Below are positions 51,894 through 61,112 of a DNA stretch of 64,000 nucleotides, piece after piece. The stretch covers positions 124,001 through 188,000 of the forward strand of contig DATKFW010000131.1 in NCBI GenBank assembly GCA_035511075.1, in the 5' to 3' direction. The notes under the pieces were generated by a model. The model was given only the letters and a program-made list of their open reading frames with translations, did not search any database and was not told where the DNA came from. The translations under genes were made by a program, and so were the position numbers. The stretch is from DATAUD01 sp035511075. Its GTDB lineage: Bacteria; Verrucomicrobiota; Verrucomicrobiia; Limisphaerales; Palsa-1400. Positions within the stretch are counted from its first letter, which is position 1; every line of letters begins with the position of its first letter.

Positions 51894-51900
51894 GGCTTTG

Positions 51901-54363
51901 CTACCTGGCGCCCGATGTGGGCCCGATCAAGCTTTGGGCCTCGCTGACGAGGGCGCGGGTCGCCAGCCACTGGCTCCAACCCGGTCCGATGTCTCCGCTT
52001 TCCAGCTTTGGCAATTTGGTGATGAAAATCTGAGTGCCGGTTACCAGCGTGGCGCGTGCGTCATTGGTTTGGGCCAATTGCTGTTGAGCCATCGCCAGAA
52101 CGGCGAATTCCTGGACGTTGCGCGCGGCGTCTTGTCCCGCCTGCGCCAGCGCCTTTGACATCACGTCGGCGCTCTGTGCAAAGTGACCCTGCCGATACTC
52201 CGCGAGGCCAGAAACAACGTCGCCGCCCGGCCCCGCGAATGCGGCAGCGGTGGCGAGGTTGGTCGCCTCGATCGGCGCGAGGAGGCATTCCGCGGCAACT
52301 TGGCGCCGGAGCGCCGGATCCGTTGAAGCCGCAAAATGCGCCAGGAGCCGCGCGCAATGACGCGCGTACGCTTCAGGTCCGCCGCCCTGGAGCAACAGGG
52401 GCGCCAGCGCGTGATAAGGCGCCGGATCCTCCGGATCGATGTCCAGCACGGTGGAAAAATCGGTGATCGCGTTGGTCCAGTCGCCCAGGCGGGCGCGCCA
52501 ATTTCCGCGCTCATCCAGGAACCGGGCCGCCCACGGCTGCCTTTCATCGCCCGGAGTAAAAAAAACGGCGGCGGCATTCAATGCTTCCGCGGGCGCGAGG
52601 CCGTCGAGGCGTCCCAGGAAATTGGAAATCGTTTCGCGCAATTGACTTGACTCCGTTAGCGCCGTTTTTGCGTCTGCCTCGGCGCGTTGCCGGGCGGAAT
52701 CGGCCTGCTGTTGGAGGAGGGTGATGGAGGCGGCGACCTTGAGCGCGTCGTCCTTTTGGGCTGCCTCGGTGGCGACGCGGCTTTCGGCAGTCTCGGCCCG
52801 TTTGAGCACACTCTGAGTCTGTTGACGCGCGGTGTCGGCCTGGGACTGGGAATCGCGCGCCTTCTGCTCCGCCATGATTGCCTTGGTGCGGTCAGCCACG
52901 GATTGTTGAAGTGCGGCCTCGGCTTGCTTCCGCGCATCATCCGCTTTTTGTTCGGCCACCTGGGCTTTGCGACGGTCGGCTTCGGACTGTTGCAGGGCGG
53001 CTTCGGTCTTTTGACGGGCGGCCTCGGCGGCCTTTCTCTCCAGCTCGGATTGTTCGCGGGCTGCGACGGCTTGCTGGCGTGCGACATCCGCCTGTTCGCG
53101 GGCGGCCACGGCGGTTTTGCTGGAGATTTCGGCCTGAACGCGCAGTTGCTTCTCCTTGATGACTAACGAAATCGTCACGCTCAGGCCGACGATTAGCAGG
53201 ACGAAAATGGTGCTGGCCGCGGCGAAGGCCAGGCGGTTGCGACGCACCATTTTGCGGAAGCGGTATAAATTGCTCGGCGGACGGGCGGTCACCGGCTCGT
53301 AGTCCAGGAAGCGTTGGATGTCGGCCGCCAGATTGGAGGCGGTGTCGTAACGGCGGGAGCGGTCCTTTTCCAGGCATTTCATCACCACCCAATCCAGGTC
53401 GCCCCGGACCATGCTGACAAGTTTGGGGGCGTCTGTTCCGTGGCGGCTGGCCGTGCTTATTTTTTCGGAGCCTTCCTGCGTTCCAATGCGCAGGGAAGGC
53501 AATTGCGGTTCAATCTCGCGAATGACCCGGCGCATTTCGTCAAATCCGCGCTCCAGGAGGTTCTTGGACTCAAAGGGTGTGTGCGATGTCAATAATTCGT
53601 AGAGCAGCACGCCGAGGCTGTAAATGTCGCTGCGCGTGTCGATGTCCATCCCGCTCATTTCCGCCTGCTCGGGACTCATGTAGGCGGGCGTCCCGATAAA
53701 TTGGTTGAATTGCGTATAGACCGTTTGGTCCGTCAAGCTCCCCTGTGTGGCCTTGGCGATGCCAAAATCGATCACTTTCGGCACGGGCACGCCGTCGTGA
53801 AGGGCCACCAGGATGTTGGAAGGTTTGATGTCGCGATGGATGACGCCCTTCTGGTGCGCGTGTTCGACGGCCTGGCAAACCTTGATGAAAAGATGCAGGC
53901 GCTTGCGAGTCGTCAGTTTGTGCTGGTCGCAAAATTCTGTAATCTTGACGCCCCGCACCAACTCCATGACGAAATACGGACGGCCCTTATCCGTTGTCCC
54001 CGCGTCGAGCGCGCGGGCGATGTTGGGATGATCCATCATCGCCAATGCTTGACGCTCGGCCTCGAACCGGGCCACCACCTGCTTGGTGTCCATTCCCAGC
54101 TTGGTGATCTTGAGGGCGACACGGCGTTTGACCGGCTCCCTCTGTTCGGCCACGTACACGGCCCCGAAACCGCCTTCGCCAATTTTCTCCAGCAATTTGT
54201 AACGGCCAATGACATCGCCCGGCAATTCCTCCCGCGGCAAAGGTCCGGAGGACGCAACAGTCTGGTCGCCAACATTGGTGGTTGATCCCGGAGACTTATC
54301 GTCAGCGGTCAAGCGCACGGTTGTGGCGCCTAGTGTTGCTTCGTGTGGGTTGGGTTCGCTCAT
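51901..54363 (-). CDS. Transmembrane Ser/Thr protein kinase with long coiled coil
   Basis: A PknB-type signalling kinase, 820 residues. The cytoplasmic kinase domain (about 54-370) has the P-loop GEGGFG (62-67), K85 in VALK, HRDIKPSN (176-183) and DFG (199-201). One membrane helix follows (FAAASTIFVLLIVGLSVTIS, about 395-420), then a long heptad/undecad coiled coil rich in A/R/Q/E (about 430-590), then a TPR-like helical region to the end. The extracytoplasmic coiled coil probably senses envelope state, and the FHA gene nearby may bind its products. The ligand is unknown. This kinase type is expanded in planctomycetes and verrucomicrobia. Confidence 0.93.
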   Translation of the reverse strand: MSEPNPHEATLGATTVRLTADDKSPGSTTNVGDQTVASSGPLPREELPGDVIGRYKLLEKIGEGGFGAVYVAEQREPVKRRVALKITKLGMDTKQVVARFEAERQALAMMDHPNIARALDAGTTDKGRPYFVMELVRGVKITEFCDQHKLTTRKRLHLFIKVCQAVEHAHQKGVIHRDIKPSNILVALHDGVPVPKVIDFGIAKATQGSLTDQTVYTQFNQFIGTPAYMSPEQAEMSGMDIDTRSDIYSLGVLLYELLTSHTPFESKNLLERGFDEMRRVIREIEPQLPSLRIGTQEGSEKISTASRHGTDAPKLVSMVRGDLDWVVMKCLEKDRSRRYDTASNLAADIQRFLDYEPVTARPPSNLYRFRKMVRRNRLAFAAASTIFVLLIVGLSVTISLVIKEKQLRVQAEISSKTAVAAREQADVARQQAVAAREQSELERKAAEAARQKTEAALQQSEADRRKAQVAEQKADDARKQAEAALQQSVADRTKAIMAEQKARDSQSQADTARQQTQSVLKRAETAESRVATEAAQKDDALKVAASITLLQQQADSARQRAEADAKTALTESSQLRETISNFLGRLDGLAPAEALNAAAVFFTPGDERQPWAARFLDERGNWRARLGDWTNAITDFSTVLDIDPEDPAPYHALAPLLLQGGGPEAYARHCARLLAHFAASTDPALRRQVAAECLLAPIEATNLATAAAFAGPGGDVVSGLAEYRQGHFAQSADVMSKALAQAGQDAARNVQEFAVLAMAQQQLAQTNDARATLVTGTQIFITKLPKLESGDIGPGWSQWLATRALVSEAQSLIGPTSGAR

Positions 54364-54491
54364 CGAATCGATCCAACCCTCTGATTACCACACCCGGGTC
54401 GTCCGCGGCGAGTGAATTTTGCGATAAATCGAACCCCGGGGGCGCGGTGTTTTTCACTTTTCCATCGGAACTTTTGCTTTAAAGTCAGGTT

Positions 54492-55559
54492 GTGATCGAT
54501 TCGGATGGCAAGCTGGCTGAATTCCTGCCGGAGCTACAAAGCGCCGAGTGGGTTGCGTTGGACACCGAAGCCGACAGCCTGCACGCCTATCCCGAAAAGC
54601 TCTGTCTTATCCAGATCAGCACCGTCCGGGACGACAAGCTGGTGGACCCGCTGGCGGAAATCGATTTGACACCGCTTTGGCCCGCGCTGAAGAAGCACGA
54701 ACTTATCATCCACGGCGCCGACTATGATTTGCGCCTGCTGCGCAAGACCAACGGTTTTGTTCCCGGACGTATGTTCGACACCATGCTGGCCAGTCGGTTA
54801 TTGGGCGAACGCGAGTTTGGCCTCTACAACCTTGTCAAAAAGCATCTTGGCATCGCGCTGGAAAAGGGATCGCAAAAGGCCGATTGGTCCAAGCGTCCGC
54901 TGACCCCTCGCATGGCGACTTACGCCCGGCACGATACCCACTACCTCAAACCGGTGGCCGACATTTTAAAGGAGCAACTGCGGGAGAAACAGCGCCTGGC
55001 GTGGCTCGAGCAGTGTTGCGACCGGTTGATTGCCGATTGCGCGGTCCCGGCCAAGGCGGAGCCGGACCTGGTTTGGCGGGTTAAAGGTTGCCATCGATTG
55101 CCGCCTCCCAGCTTGGCCGTGTTGCGGCAAATCTGGTTTTGGCGCGAGAAGGAAGCCCTGGCTTGCAATCGCCCCCCGTTTTTTGTCCTGAGCCATGATG
55201 CGTTGGTCGCCGTTGCGGTCGCCGCGACGGATCACGGCGCGATTGATCCCCTGCTTCCACGCCACTTTTCCACCCGGCGCAAGGACGGTTTGCTGGAGGC
55301 GATTCAAAGCGGGCTGGCGTTGGATCCCCGCGAGCATCCGCAACCGCTTCGCTTCAATTCCCGCCGTCAATCCGAGACGGAACGGCGCCGTTTCATGGCA
55401 TTGGAACTGGGGCGCAACCGTTGCGCCGAGGAATTGCAGTTGGACCCCACATTGATTGCAAGTCGGGCGACGTTGATCGCACTGGCCCACGACTGGGACC
55501 AAAACAACGGAGCCTTGATGGACTGGCAGCGGGAGATTCTTGCAAAGCGCAGGGGGTGA
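54492..55559 (+). CDS. rnd: Ribonuclease D
   Basis: 3'-5' exoribonuclease for tRNA and small RNA maturation, 355 residues. DEDD motifs: D24 and E26 (VALDTEADS), a second Asp in HGADYDLRLL (about 79), and the Y-x3-D end motif YARHDTHYL near 140. One HRDC-like region follows (about 200-290). It starts with GTG at 54492 behind a short CAGG site. recJ follows after 41 bases on the same strand, so the two may share a transcript. Confidence 0.93.
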   Translation: MIDSDGKLAEFLPELQSAEWVALDTEADSLHAYPEKLCLIQISTVRDDKLVDPLAEIDLTPLWPALKKHELIIHGADYDLRLLRKTNGFVPGRMFDTMLASRLLGEREFGLYNLVKKHLGIALEKGSQKADWSKRPLTPRMATYARHDTHYLKPVADILKEQLREKQRLAWLEQCCDRLIADCAVPAKAEPDLVWRVKGCHRLPPPSLAVLRQIWFWREKEALACNRPPFFVLSHDALVAVAVAATDHGAIDPLLPRHFSTRRKDGLLEAIQSGLALDPREHPQPLRFNSRRQSETERRRFMALELGRNRCAEELQLDPTLIASRATLIALAHDWDQNNGALMDWQREILAKRRG

Positions 55560-55600
55560 TGATCGGGACAGGGTGAAATGCCACGGCTGACGATCCACGC

Positions 55601-57334
55601 ATGAAGTTCAACTGGTCATTGGCCGCGCCGCGCCCGGACTTGTGCGGAGAGCTTGCGCGTGCGCTGAACATTACGCCTTTGCTGGCCCAATGCCTGGCCA
55701 ATCGCGGGTTGGTTGAACCGGAGCCGATTCTCCGGTTTCTGCACCCGCGCCTCAAGAATCTCGGCGACCCGTTTCTCATTCCCAATATGGCGGCCGCCGT
55801 CGAACGTTTGCTTGCCGCGCGCCAACTCGGCCAATTGCTGGTGATTTTCGGGGACTACGACGTCGATGGCGTGGCTTCGGCGGCTTTGCTCATCGAAACG
55901 TTGAGCGCGCTGGGCTGGCGCGTCGAATGTTATTTGCCGCATCGACTGGAGGACGGATACGGCTTGAGCCGGGAAGGCATCGAACATTGCCTGCAAAAGT
56001 TTCCTGTCAAATTGCTGCTGGCGGTGGATTGCGGCTCCACCGCTGTGGAGGTCATCGGCCAGCTCCGGCGCGACGGGATCGACGTCATCGTGCTGGACCA
56101 CCATCAGGTGTCCAATCCCGAGCCGGCGGCGGTGGCGCTGGTCAATCCGCAATTGGGCGCGGATTTCCGCGAACTCTGCTCGGCCGGTCTGGCTTTCAAG
56201 CTTGTTCACGCGCTCCTGAAGCGAATGCGCGAGCAGGGGATTGAGCCTGCCGCCGTGGACCTTCGAACGCAACTGGACCTGGTCGCTCTGGGAACTATTG
56301 CCGACGTGGCGCCGCTGGTCGGCGAGAACCGGATTCTGGTCACCGCCGGTCTGGAACGGTTGAACGCCACGCGGCGCCCGGGCCTCCTGGCTCTCAAGAA
56401 GGTCGCCGGCAGTCCGGCGATCCTGGGCTGTTACGAGGTGGGGTTTCAACTGGCGCCGCGCTTGAACGCGGCCGGCCGCCTGGAAGACGCCCACGGCGCG
56501 CTGCAATTATTATTGACACGAGACCCGGCAGAGGCCGAATCCCTGGCCGCGCGGCTTGATGAGAGCAACCGTCGGCGGCGCGAGATTGAACGGGGCATCT
56601 GCGACGAAATGGTGCGGATCGTCCGGGCGCGGTTCGACGCGGGAAGGGATTTTGTCATCGTCGAGGGCCGCGCGGATTGGCACATCGGCGTGGTGGGCAT
56701 TGTCGCTTCCCGCGTCCTGCAGGAGTTTTACCGGCCAACGGTTATTTTCGGGGGCGACGGCCAAGTTTGGCGCGGCTCGGGCCGGAGCATCGAAGGATTT
56801 GATCTGGCCGCCGCGCTGCGCGGCTGCGAGGAATTGCTGTTGCGGCACGGCGGGCACGCCATGGCGGCGGGGCTGAGCATTCATTCGGATAAAGTGGACA
56901 TCCTGCGCCAGCGTCTCAACGGCCTTGCCCAGGCGGCATTGCGCACGGAACAACTTCAACCCTGCGTGAAGCTGGACGCCGAGGTCGTGTCGTCCGAATT
57001 GGGCGTGGAACAAATCGAGGCCCTGGCGCGCCTGGCTCCGTTGGGCCAGGGCAACCCAACGGTCCGTCTTGCGCTGCGCGGTTTGAGCCACCGGATGCCA
57101 CCCCGCTCAATGGGCCGGGAAAATCAGCACCTCAAACTTTCCCTGACCGACGGCCGCCAAACCCTCGAGGCCGTCTGGTGGAACGCGGGCAACGCCGCGC
57201 GACCCGAAAATCGATTTGACATCGCCTTTACGCCCGAGATCAATGAATACAAGGGCCGGCGGTCGGTCCGATTGAAACTCCTGGACTGGCGTCCCTGCGG
57301 CGATTCGTTCAATCCCGCCCTGCCGCCGCGATGA
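55601..57334 (+). CDS. recJ: Single-stranded-DNA exonuclease RecJ
   Basis: 5'-3' exonuclease for recombination and mismatch repair, 577 residues, full length. DHH superfamily motifs: D85-Y-D87-V-D-G in FGDYDVDG, DCGSTA (143-148), and DHH at 166-168. The DHHA1 domain with GGHAMAAGLS and a C-terminal OB-like region complete it. It starts 41 bases after rnd. Its last 26 bases overlap the convergent DAHP synthase gene. Confidence 0.96.
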   Translation: MKFNWSLAAPRPDLCGELARALNITPLLAQCLANRGLVEPEPILRFLHPRLKNLGDPFLIPNMAAAVERLLAARQLGQLLVIFGDYDVDGVASAALLIETLSALGWRVECYLPHRLEDGYGLSREGIEHCLQKFPVKLLLAVDCGSTAVEVIGQLRRDGIDVIVLDHHQVSNPEPAAVALVNPQLGADFRELCSAGLAFKLVHALLKRMREQGIEPAAVDLRTQLDLVALGTIADVAPLVGENRILVTAGLERLNATRRPGLLALKKVAGSPAILGCYEVGFQLAPRLNAAGRLEDAHGALQLLLTRDPAEAESLAARLDESNRRRREIERGICDEMVRIVRARFDAGRDFVIVEGRADWHIGVVGIVASRVLQEFYRPTVIFGGDGQVWRGSGRSIEGFDLAAALRGCEELLLRHGGHAMAAGLSIHSDKVDILRQRLNGLAQAALRTEQLQPCVKLDAEVVSSELGVEQIEALARLAPLGQGNPTVRLALRGLSHRMPPRSMGRENQHLKLSLTDGRQTLEAVWWNAGNAARPENRFDIAFTPEINEYKGRRSVRLKLLDWRPCGDSFNPALPPR

Positions 57335-58322
57335 ACGGTTGCAATTCCTGCATGAGCCGCGCGAAGCCCTCCAAAGTCAGTTGCTGGACGCCATCGCTCC
57401 AGGCCTCGGCGGGATTGGGGTGGACTTCGATCAGCAGGCCGTCGGCGCCCATGGCCGCGGCGCCCTTGCACATGGCGACGACCAGGTCGGCGCGCCCCGC
57501 GCCCTGGCTCGGATCGATGATGATGGGGCAGTGCGATTCCTTTTTGATGATCGGGATGGTGGAAAGGTCCAGCGTATTGCGGGTATAGGTCTCGAATGTG
57601 CGGATGCCGCGTTCGCAGAACATCAAATTGGGATTGTTGTTCGACAGGATGTATTCCCCCGCAAGGAGCCATTCCTCGATCTTCATGGACAGGCCGCGCT
57701 TGAGAAGGACGGGCTTTCCGGTTTTGGCGGCGGCGATGAGCAATTGAAAATTCTGCGAATTCCGCGCGCCGATCTGAATAATATCGGTGTACTCGGCAAC
57801 CAATTCGGCGTGTTGCTCGGACAGCAATTCGGTAATGACCGCCAGACCCGTTTGGCGGCGGGCCTTGGCCAGGAACTTCAGTCCCTTAAGTCCCAACCCC
57901 TGGAATTCGTAGGGCGACGTGCGCGGCTTGAATGCCCCGCCCCTGAGGAAGGTTGCGCCGGCTTTCTTGACCGCATGGGCCGTCTCCAGCAATTGCCGCT
58001 CGTCCTCGACGGAGCACGGGCCCGCCATGACGTGAAATTTCCGGCCGCCAATGGCGTTGGCGCCGACGGAGATGACTGAATTGCCTTTTTGCGCCTCGCG
58101 GCTGACCAATTTGTACCGCTTCTGCACGGGCATCACGCGCTCGACCTGAGGCCACGAAGCGAGGACTTCCAGGGTTTGGTGGCTGCGTTCATCGCCGATG
58201 GCCCCGACGACCGTCCTTTCGACTCCGCGCATGACGTGAGGCCGGTATCCCAGCTTTTTAATTTCGCTCAGTACGGCGGTTTCATCCTTTTTGGAAATGC
58301 CCGGCTTAAGAATAACGATCAT
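57309..58322 (-). CDS. aroF: 3-deoxy-7-phosphoheptulonate synthase (DAHP synthase, type I-beta)
   Basis: First step of the shikimate pathway: PEP plus erythrose-4-phosphate to DAHP. The 337-residue protein has the N-terminal ferredoxin-like/ACT regulatory domain (about 1-70) found in Thermotoga-type enzymes, where it mediates Phe/Tyr feedback, followed by the TIM-barrel with MAGPCSVE (about 100), FLRGGAFKPRTSPYEF (about 124) and IDPSQGAGRADL (about 273). It is monocistronic and shares a divergent spacer with the surA-like gene. Confidence 0.95.
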   Translation of the reverse strand: MIVILKPGISKKDETAVLSEIKKLGYRPHVMRGVERTVVGAIGDERSHQTLEVLASWPQVERVMPVQKRYKLVSREAQKGNSVISVGANAIGGRKFHVMAGPCSVEDERQLLETAHAVKKAGATFLRGGAFKPRTSPYEFQGLGLKGLKFLAKARRQTGLAVITELLSEQHAELVAEYTDIIQIGARNSQNFQLLIAAAKTGKPVLLKRGLSMKIEEWLLAGEYILSNNNPNLMFCERGIRTFETYTRNTLDLSTIPIIKKESHCPIIIDPSQGAGRADLVVAMCKGAAAMGADGLLIEVHPNPAEAWSDGVQQLTLEGFARLMQELQPFIAAAGRD

Positions 58323-58362
58323 TTATTGGGTAAGGTTGGCAAAGCGCGGGGTCCCGTCAACT

Positions 58363-58388
58363 TTGAAGTTTGAGGTTTTGAATCTTGA
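58363..58388. repeat. TTGA repeated with 7-8 base period in a divergent spacer
   Basis: TTGA occurs at 58363, 58370, 58378 and 58385, spacing 7, 8 and 7 bases, between the DAHP synthase and surA-like genes. It could be a degenerate simple repeat or a helical-phased binding array. Confidence 0.45.
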
Positions 58389-58424
58389 AATGCGCGTCCG
58401 CTTCCGTAGTATCGGCCCGAATTG

Positions 58425-59396
58425 ATGAAATGGTTTTCTATTCTTGCCGCCGGGACCTCCGTCATGTGGGTTCTGGCGGGGCGCGCTGAATTGGTCAGCG
58501 GCATTAGCGTTGTGGTCAATGATTCCGTCATCACTTACGCGGAGATCGAAGACGAAGTCGTACGGGGAGCGGCCACCGCCGCCAAGGTCTATGCCAACGA
58601 TCCCAAGGCGTACGACCAGGAAGTGGAACGGCTCCGCGCCCAGGACATGGAGATGTTGGTGGAGGACAAGCTGATCGTCCACGACTTCACCTCCTCAGGC
58701 TACACCACCAACGTGCTGGAAGCCTTCATCGACGACCGCATCCGCGAGAACATTCAGAAGAATTATTACGGCGACCGCACCCGTCTGATCAAGACGCTTC
58801 AGGCCGAAGGGATCACTTACGAGGAATTCCGGCGCCAGCAACGGGAGCAATTCATCATCGAATACATGACGTATCAGAATAACTCCAACCTCCGCAAAAT
58901 CCTCATTTCCCCGCTCAAGATCGAGCAGTATTACGACGAGCACAAAGACGAGTTCAAAGTCGATGACCAGGTCCATTTGCGGATGATTGTCGTCAACCAG
59001 GAGCACGATAGCGCCCCGGGATTCGCCCGAAAGGTGGCGGCCGAAATCCTGGCCAAGATCGACTCCGGCGTCCCCTTTGCGGAAATGGCCGGCGTGTACT
59101 CATCCGGCTCGCAGCGCTCTGAGGGCGGAGACCGCGGGTGGGTGGAGCGTACCTATTTCAGGCCCGAACTGGCGACCGCGGCGTTTTCGCTCAAACCGGG
59201 CCAGCACAGCGGCGTGATTGACCTGCCGGAAGCCTGTTATCTCATGATGGTTGAGGATGTGCGCCCCGCCCACGTTCGTCCGCTGACGGAAGTGCGCGAC
59301 GACATCGAACGCACCCTCAAATCCGAGGAGAGCCTGCGGCTGCGCAAACAATGGATCGAGCGACTCAAACGCAAGTCGTTCATTGAATATTATTAA
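58425..59396 (+). CDS. SurA-like periplasmic peptidyl-prolyl isomerase
   Basis: Outer-membrane-protein chaperone of the SurA/PpiC type, 323 residues. Signal region 1-21 (WFSILAAGTSVMWVLAGR, then AE), then a SurA-N-like helical part with SVVVNDSVITYAEIEDE, and one parvulin domain at about 170-265 (FAEMAGVYSSGSQRSEGGDRG). ATG 58425 directly follows an in-frame TTG at 58422. The stop overlaps the pdxA ATG by one base (TAATG), mirroring the surA-pdxA linkage seen in many Gram-negatives. Confidence 0.9.
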   Translation: MKWFSILAAGTSVMWVLAGRAELVSGISVVVNDSVITYAEIEDEVVRGAATAAKVYANDPKAYDQEVERLRAQDMEMLVEDKLIVHDFTSSGYTTNVLEAFIDDRIRENIQKNYYGDRTRLIKTLQAEGITYEEFRRQQREQFIIEYMTYQNNSNLRKILISPLKIEQYYDEHKDEFKVDDQVHLRMIVVNQEHDSAPGFARKVAAEILAKIDSGVPFAEMAGVYSSGSQRSEGGDRGWVERTYFRPELATAAFSLKPGQHSGVIDLPEACYLMMVEDVRPAHVRPLTEVRDDIERTLKSEESLRLRKQWIERLKRKSFIEYY

Positions 59397-60400
59397 TGAC
59401 TGGCTGGATCGCCATTTCTTTGGGTGACGTCACGGGCATCGGCCCTGAAGTTGCGCTCAAAGCGGTGGCGGCCGAGGCGGAGACGGATGACACGCGGTAC
59501 CTGTTGATTGGCGACGCCCATTACGCGGCCGCCGCCTATGAAAAGCTGGGCCTGGAATTTGCCTTGCAGCCGTTCTCGGAAATCGGCGCCGAGGGCCGCT
59601 TCTTCCTTCATAATCCCCTTCGCGAACCCTTGCCGGCGGGGTTGGAAGCCGGTTCTCCCGTGGCGGCGCGTGCGGCGGTGGCCTGGCTGACCGACGGCGC
59701 GCAACGCTGCCTGAGCCTTGAACTTGACGCCCTGGTCACCGCGCCGCTGAACAAGCAAGCCGTGGTCCGCAGCGGCCACCCATTCATCGGCCAAACCGAG
59801 TTTCTCTCCGAATTGGCCGGCACAACGCGCACCATCATGATGCTCCTGGGCGATGATGACAGGGGCCGATGGCTGCGCGTAGCGCTGGCCACAACCCATC
59901 TGCCGCTCAAACTGGTCGCCGCCCAATTGCGCCCGGAAAAGATCCAACTGGCTGTGGAATTGGCCGCGCGGGCGTGTCAGGATTTGGGTTTGGCGCGGCA
60001 GCGCGTCGCGGTTTGCGGCTTGAATCCCCATGCCGGAGAAGGCGGCGAATTTGGGAACGAGGAAATCGCTTTCATCAAGCCCGTGGTCGATGCGTTGCGC
60101 CAGCAAGGGCTGGATGTCGTCGGCCCGCTGCCGGCCGATACCCTGTTCTATTACGCTTATCGCGGCGACTACGACGCGGTGGTGGCGATGTATCACGACC
60201 AGGGATTGGGGCCCTTGAAAATGGTCGCCTTCGAACACGGGGTCAATTGGACCCTCGGTTTGCCCTTCATCCGCACTTCACCAGACCACGGCACCGCCTA
60301 CGACATCGCCGGCCAGGGCAAAGCCAATCCCGCCAGCATGCGGGCCGCCATTCGCCTTGCCAAACACCTGGCAAGCCGGCGCGCCAAAACATCCCCGTGA
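59396..60400 (+). CDS. pdxA: 4-hydroxythreonine-4-phosphate dehydrogenase PdxA
   Basis: Pyridoxal-phosphate synthesis enzyme of the DXP-dependent route, 334 residues. Family landmarks are ISLGDVTGIGPEVALKA at the start, TAPLNKQAV (about 117), NPHAGEGGEFGNEE (about 212, metal His) and MYHDQGLGPLKM (about 265), then GLPFIRTSPDHGTAYDIAG near 290. It overlaps surA-like by one base and ispD by four, so three genes are translated as a coupled unit. Confidence 0.97.
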   Translation: MTGWIAISLGDVTGIGPEVALKAVAAEAETDDTRYLLIGDAHYAAAAYEKLGLEFALQPFSEIGAEGRFFLHNPLREPLPAGLEAGSPVAARAAVAWLTDGAQRCLSLELDALVTAPLNKQAVVRSGHPFIGQTEFLSELAGTTRTIMMLLGDDDRGRWLRVALATTHLPLKLVAAQLRPEKIQLAVELAARACQDLGLARQRVAVCGLNPHAGEGGEFGNEEIAFIKPVVDALRQQGLDVVGPLPADTLFYYAYRGDYDAVVAMYHDQGLGPLKMVAFEHGVNWTLGLPFIRTSPDHGTAYDIAGQGKANPASMRAAIRLAKHLASRRAKTSP

Positions 60401-61089
60401 CATCCGCCATTATTGTCGCCGCCGGGAAGGGCCTCCGCATGGGTTCGCAAACGGACAAGCTCTTTCTGTCCGTGGCCGGCAATCCCGTCGTTGTCCACAC
60501 CTGGCGGCGCTTCGACAGCGCGCCCTTCATCGACGAAGTCATTCTGGTGACGCGCGACGGCATGCAGAACACTTTCGCCGAAATGGCGGCGCAGTTTCGG
60601 TTCACCAAGCCGTTTCGCGTGGTCGCCGGCGGCAAGGAGCGCCAGGACTCGGTTTGGAACGGCTTGCAGGCGCTTTCGCCCGACGCCGAAATTGTGGCCA
60701 TCCAGGACGCGGCGCGCCCCTGCACCAGCCTGGCATTGATCGAAGCAACAATCGCAGCCGCGCGCGCGCACGGCGCCGCCGTCGCCGCGCAGCCGGTTTC
60801 GGACACCATCAAGTTATCCGAAGACGGCGGATTTGTAGCGCGCCACCTGGACCGCTCGCTTCTGTGGGCCGTGCAAACGCCGCAGACGTTTCGCGTCGAG
60901 ATCGTCCGTCGGGCATTGAGTCAAGCGCGGGAAAAAGGTTTGCAAGTCACAGACGACACGGCGGCCTGCGAATTGATCGGGCAGCGGGTCAGATTGGTTT
61001 TTGTTCCGGGACCCAATCCAAAAGTCACGGTGCCTGAGGATGTGGCTTACGTGGAAATGCTGTTGAGCCGCAACCTGCCGGTGACCTGA
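60397..61089 (+). CDS. ispD: 2-C-methyl-D-erythritol 4-phosphate cytidylyltransferase IspD
   Basis: MEP-pathway isoprenoid enzyme that adds CMP to methylerythritol phosphate, 230 residues. Motifs: AIIVAAGKGLRMG at 4-16, GGKERQDSVWNGL near 78-90, IQDAARP near 107, and VQTPQTFR near 165. It starts with GTG at 60397 inside the pdxA stop (GTGA). pdxA and ispD both sit downstream of DXP, which may explain the pairing. The convergent cytochrome gene follows after 23 bases. Confidence 0.95.
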   Translation: MTSAIIVAAGKGLRMGSQTDKLFLSVAGNPVVVHTWRRFDSAPFIDEVILVTRDGMQNTFAEMAAQFRFTKPFRVVAGGKERQDSVWNGLQALSPDAEIVAIQDAARPCTSLALIEATIAAARAHGAAVAAQPVSDTIKLSEDGGFVARHLDRSLLWAVQTPQTFRVEIVRRALSQAREKGLQVTDDTAACELIGQRVRLVFVPGPNPKVTVPEDVAYVEMLLSRNLPVT

Positions 61090-61112
61090 CAATCGTTTCC
61101 TGCCGAAACAGG

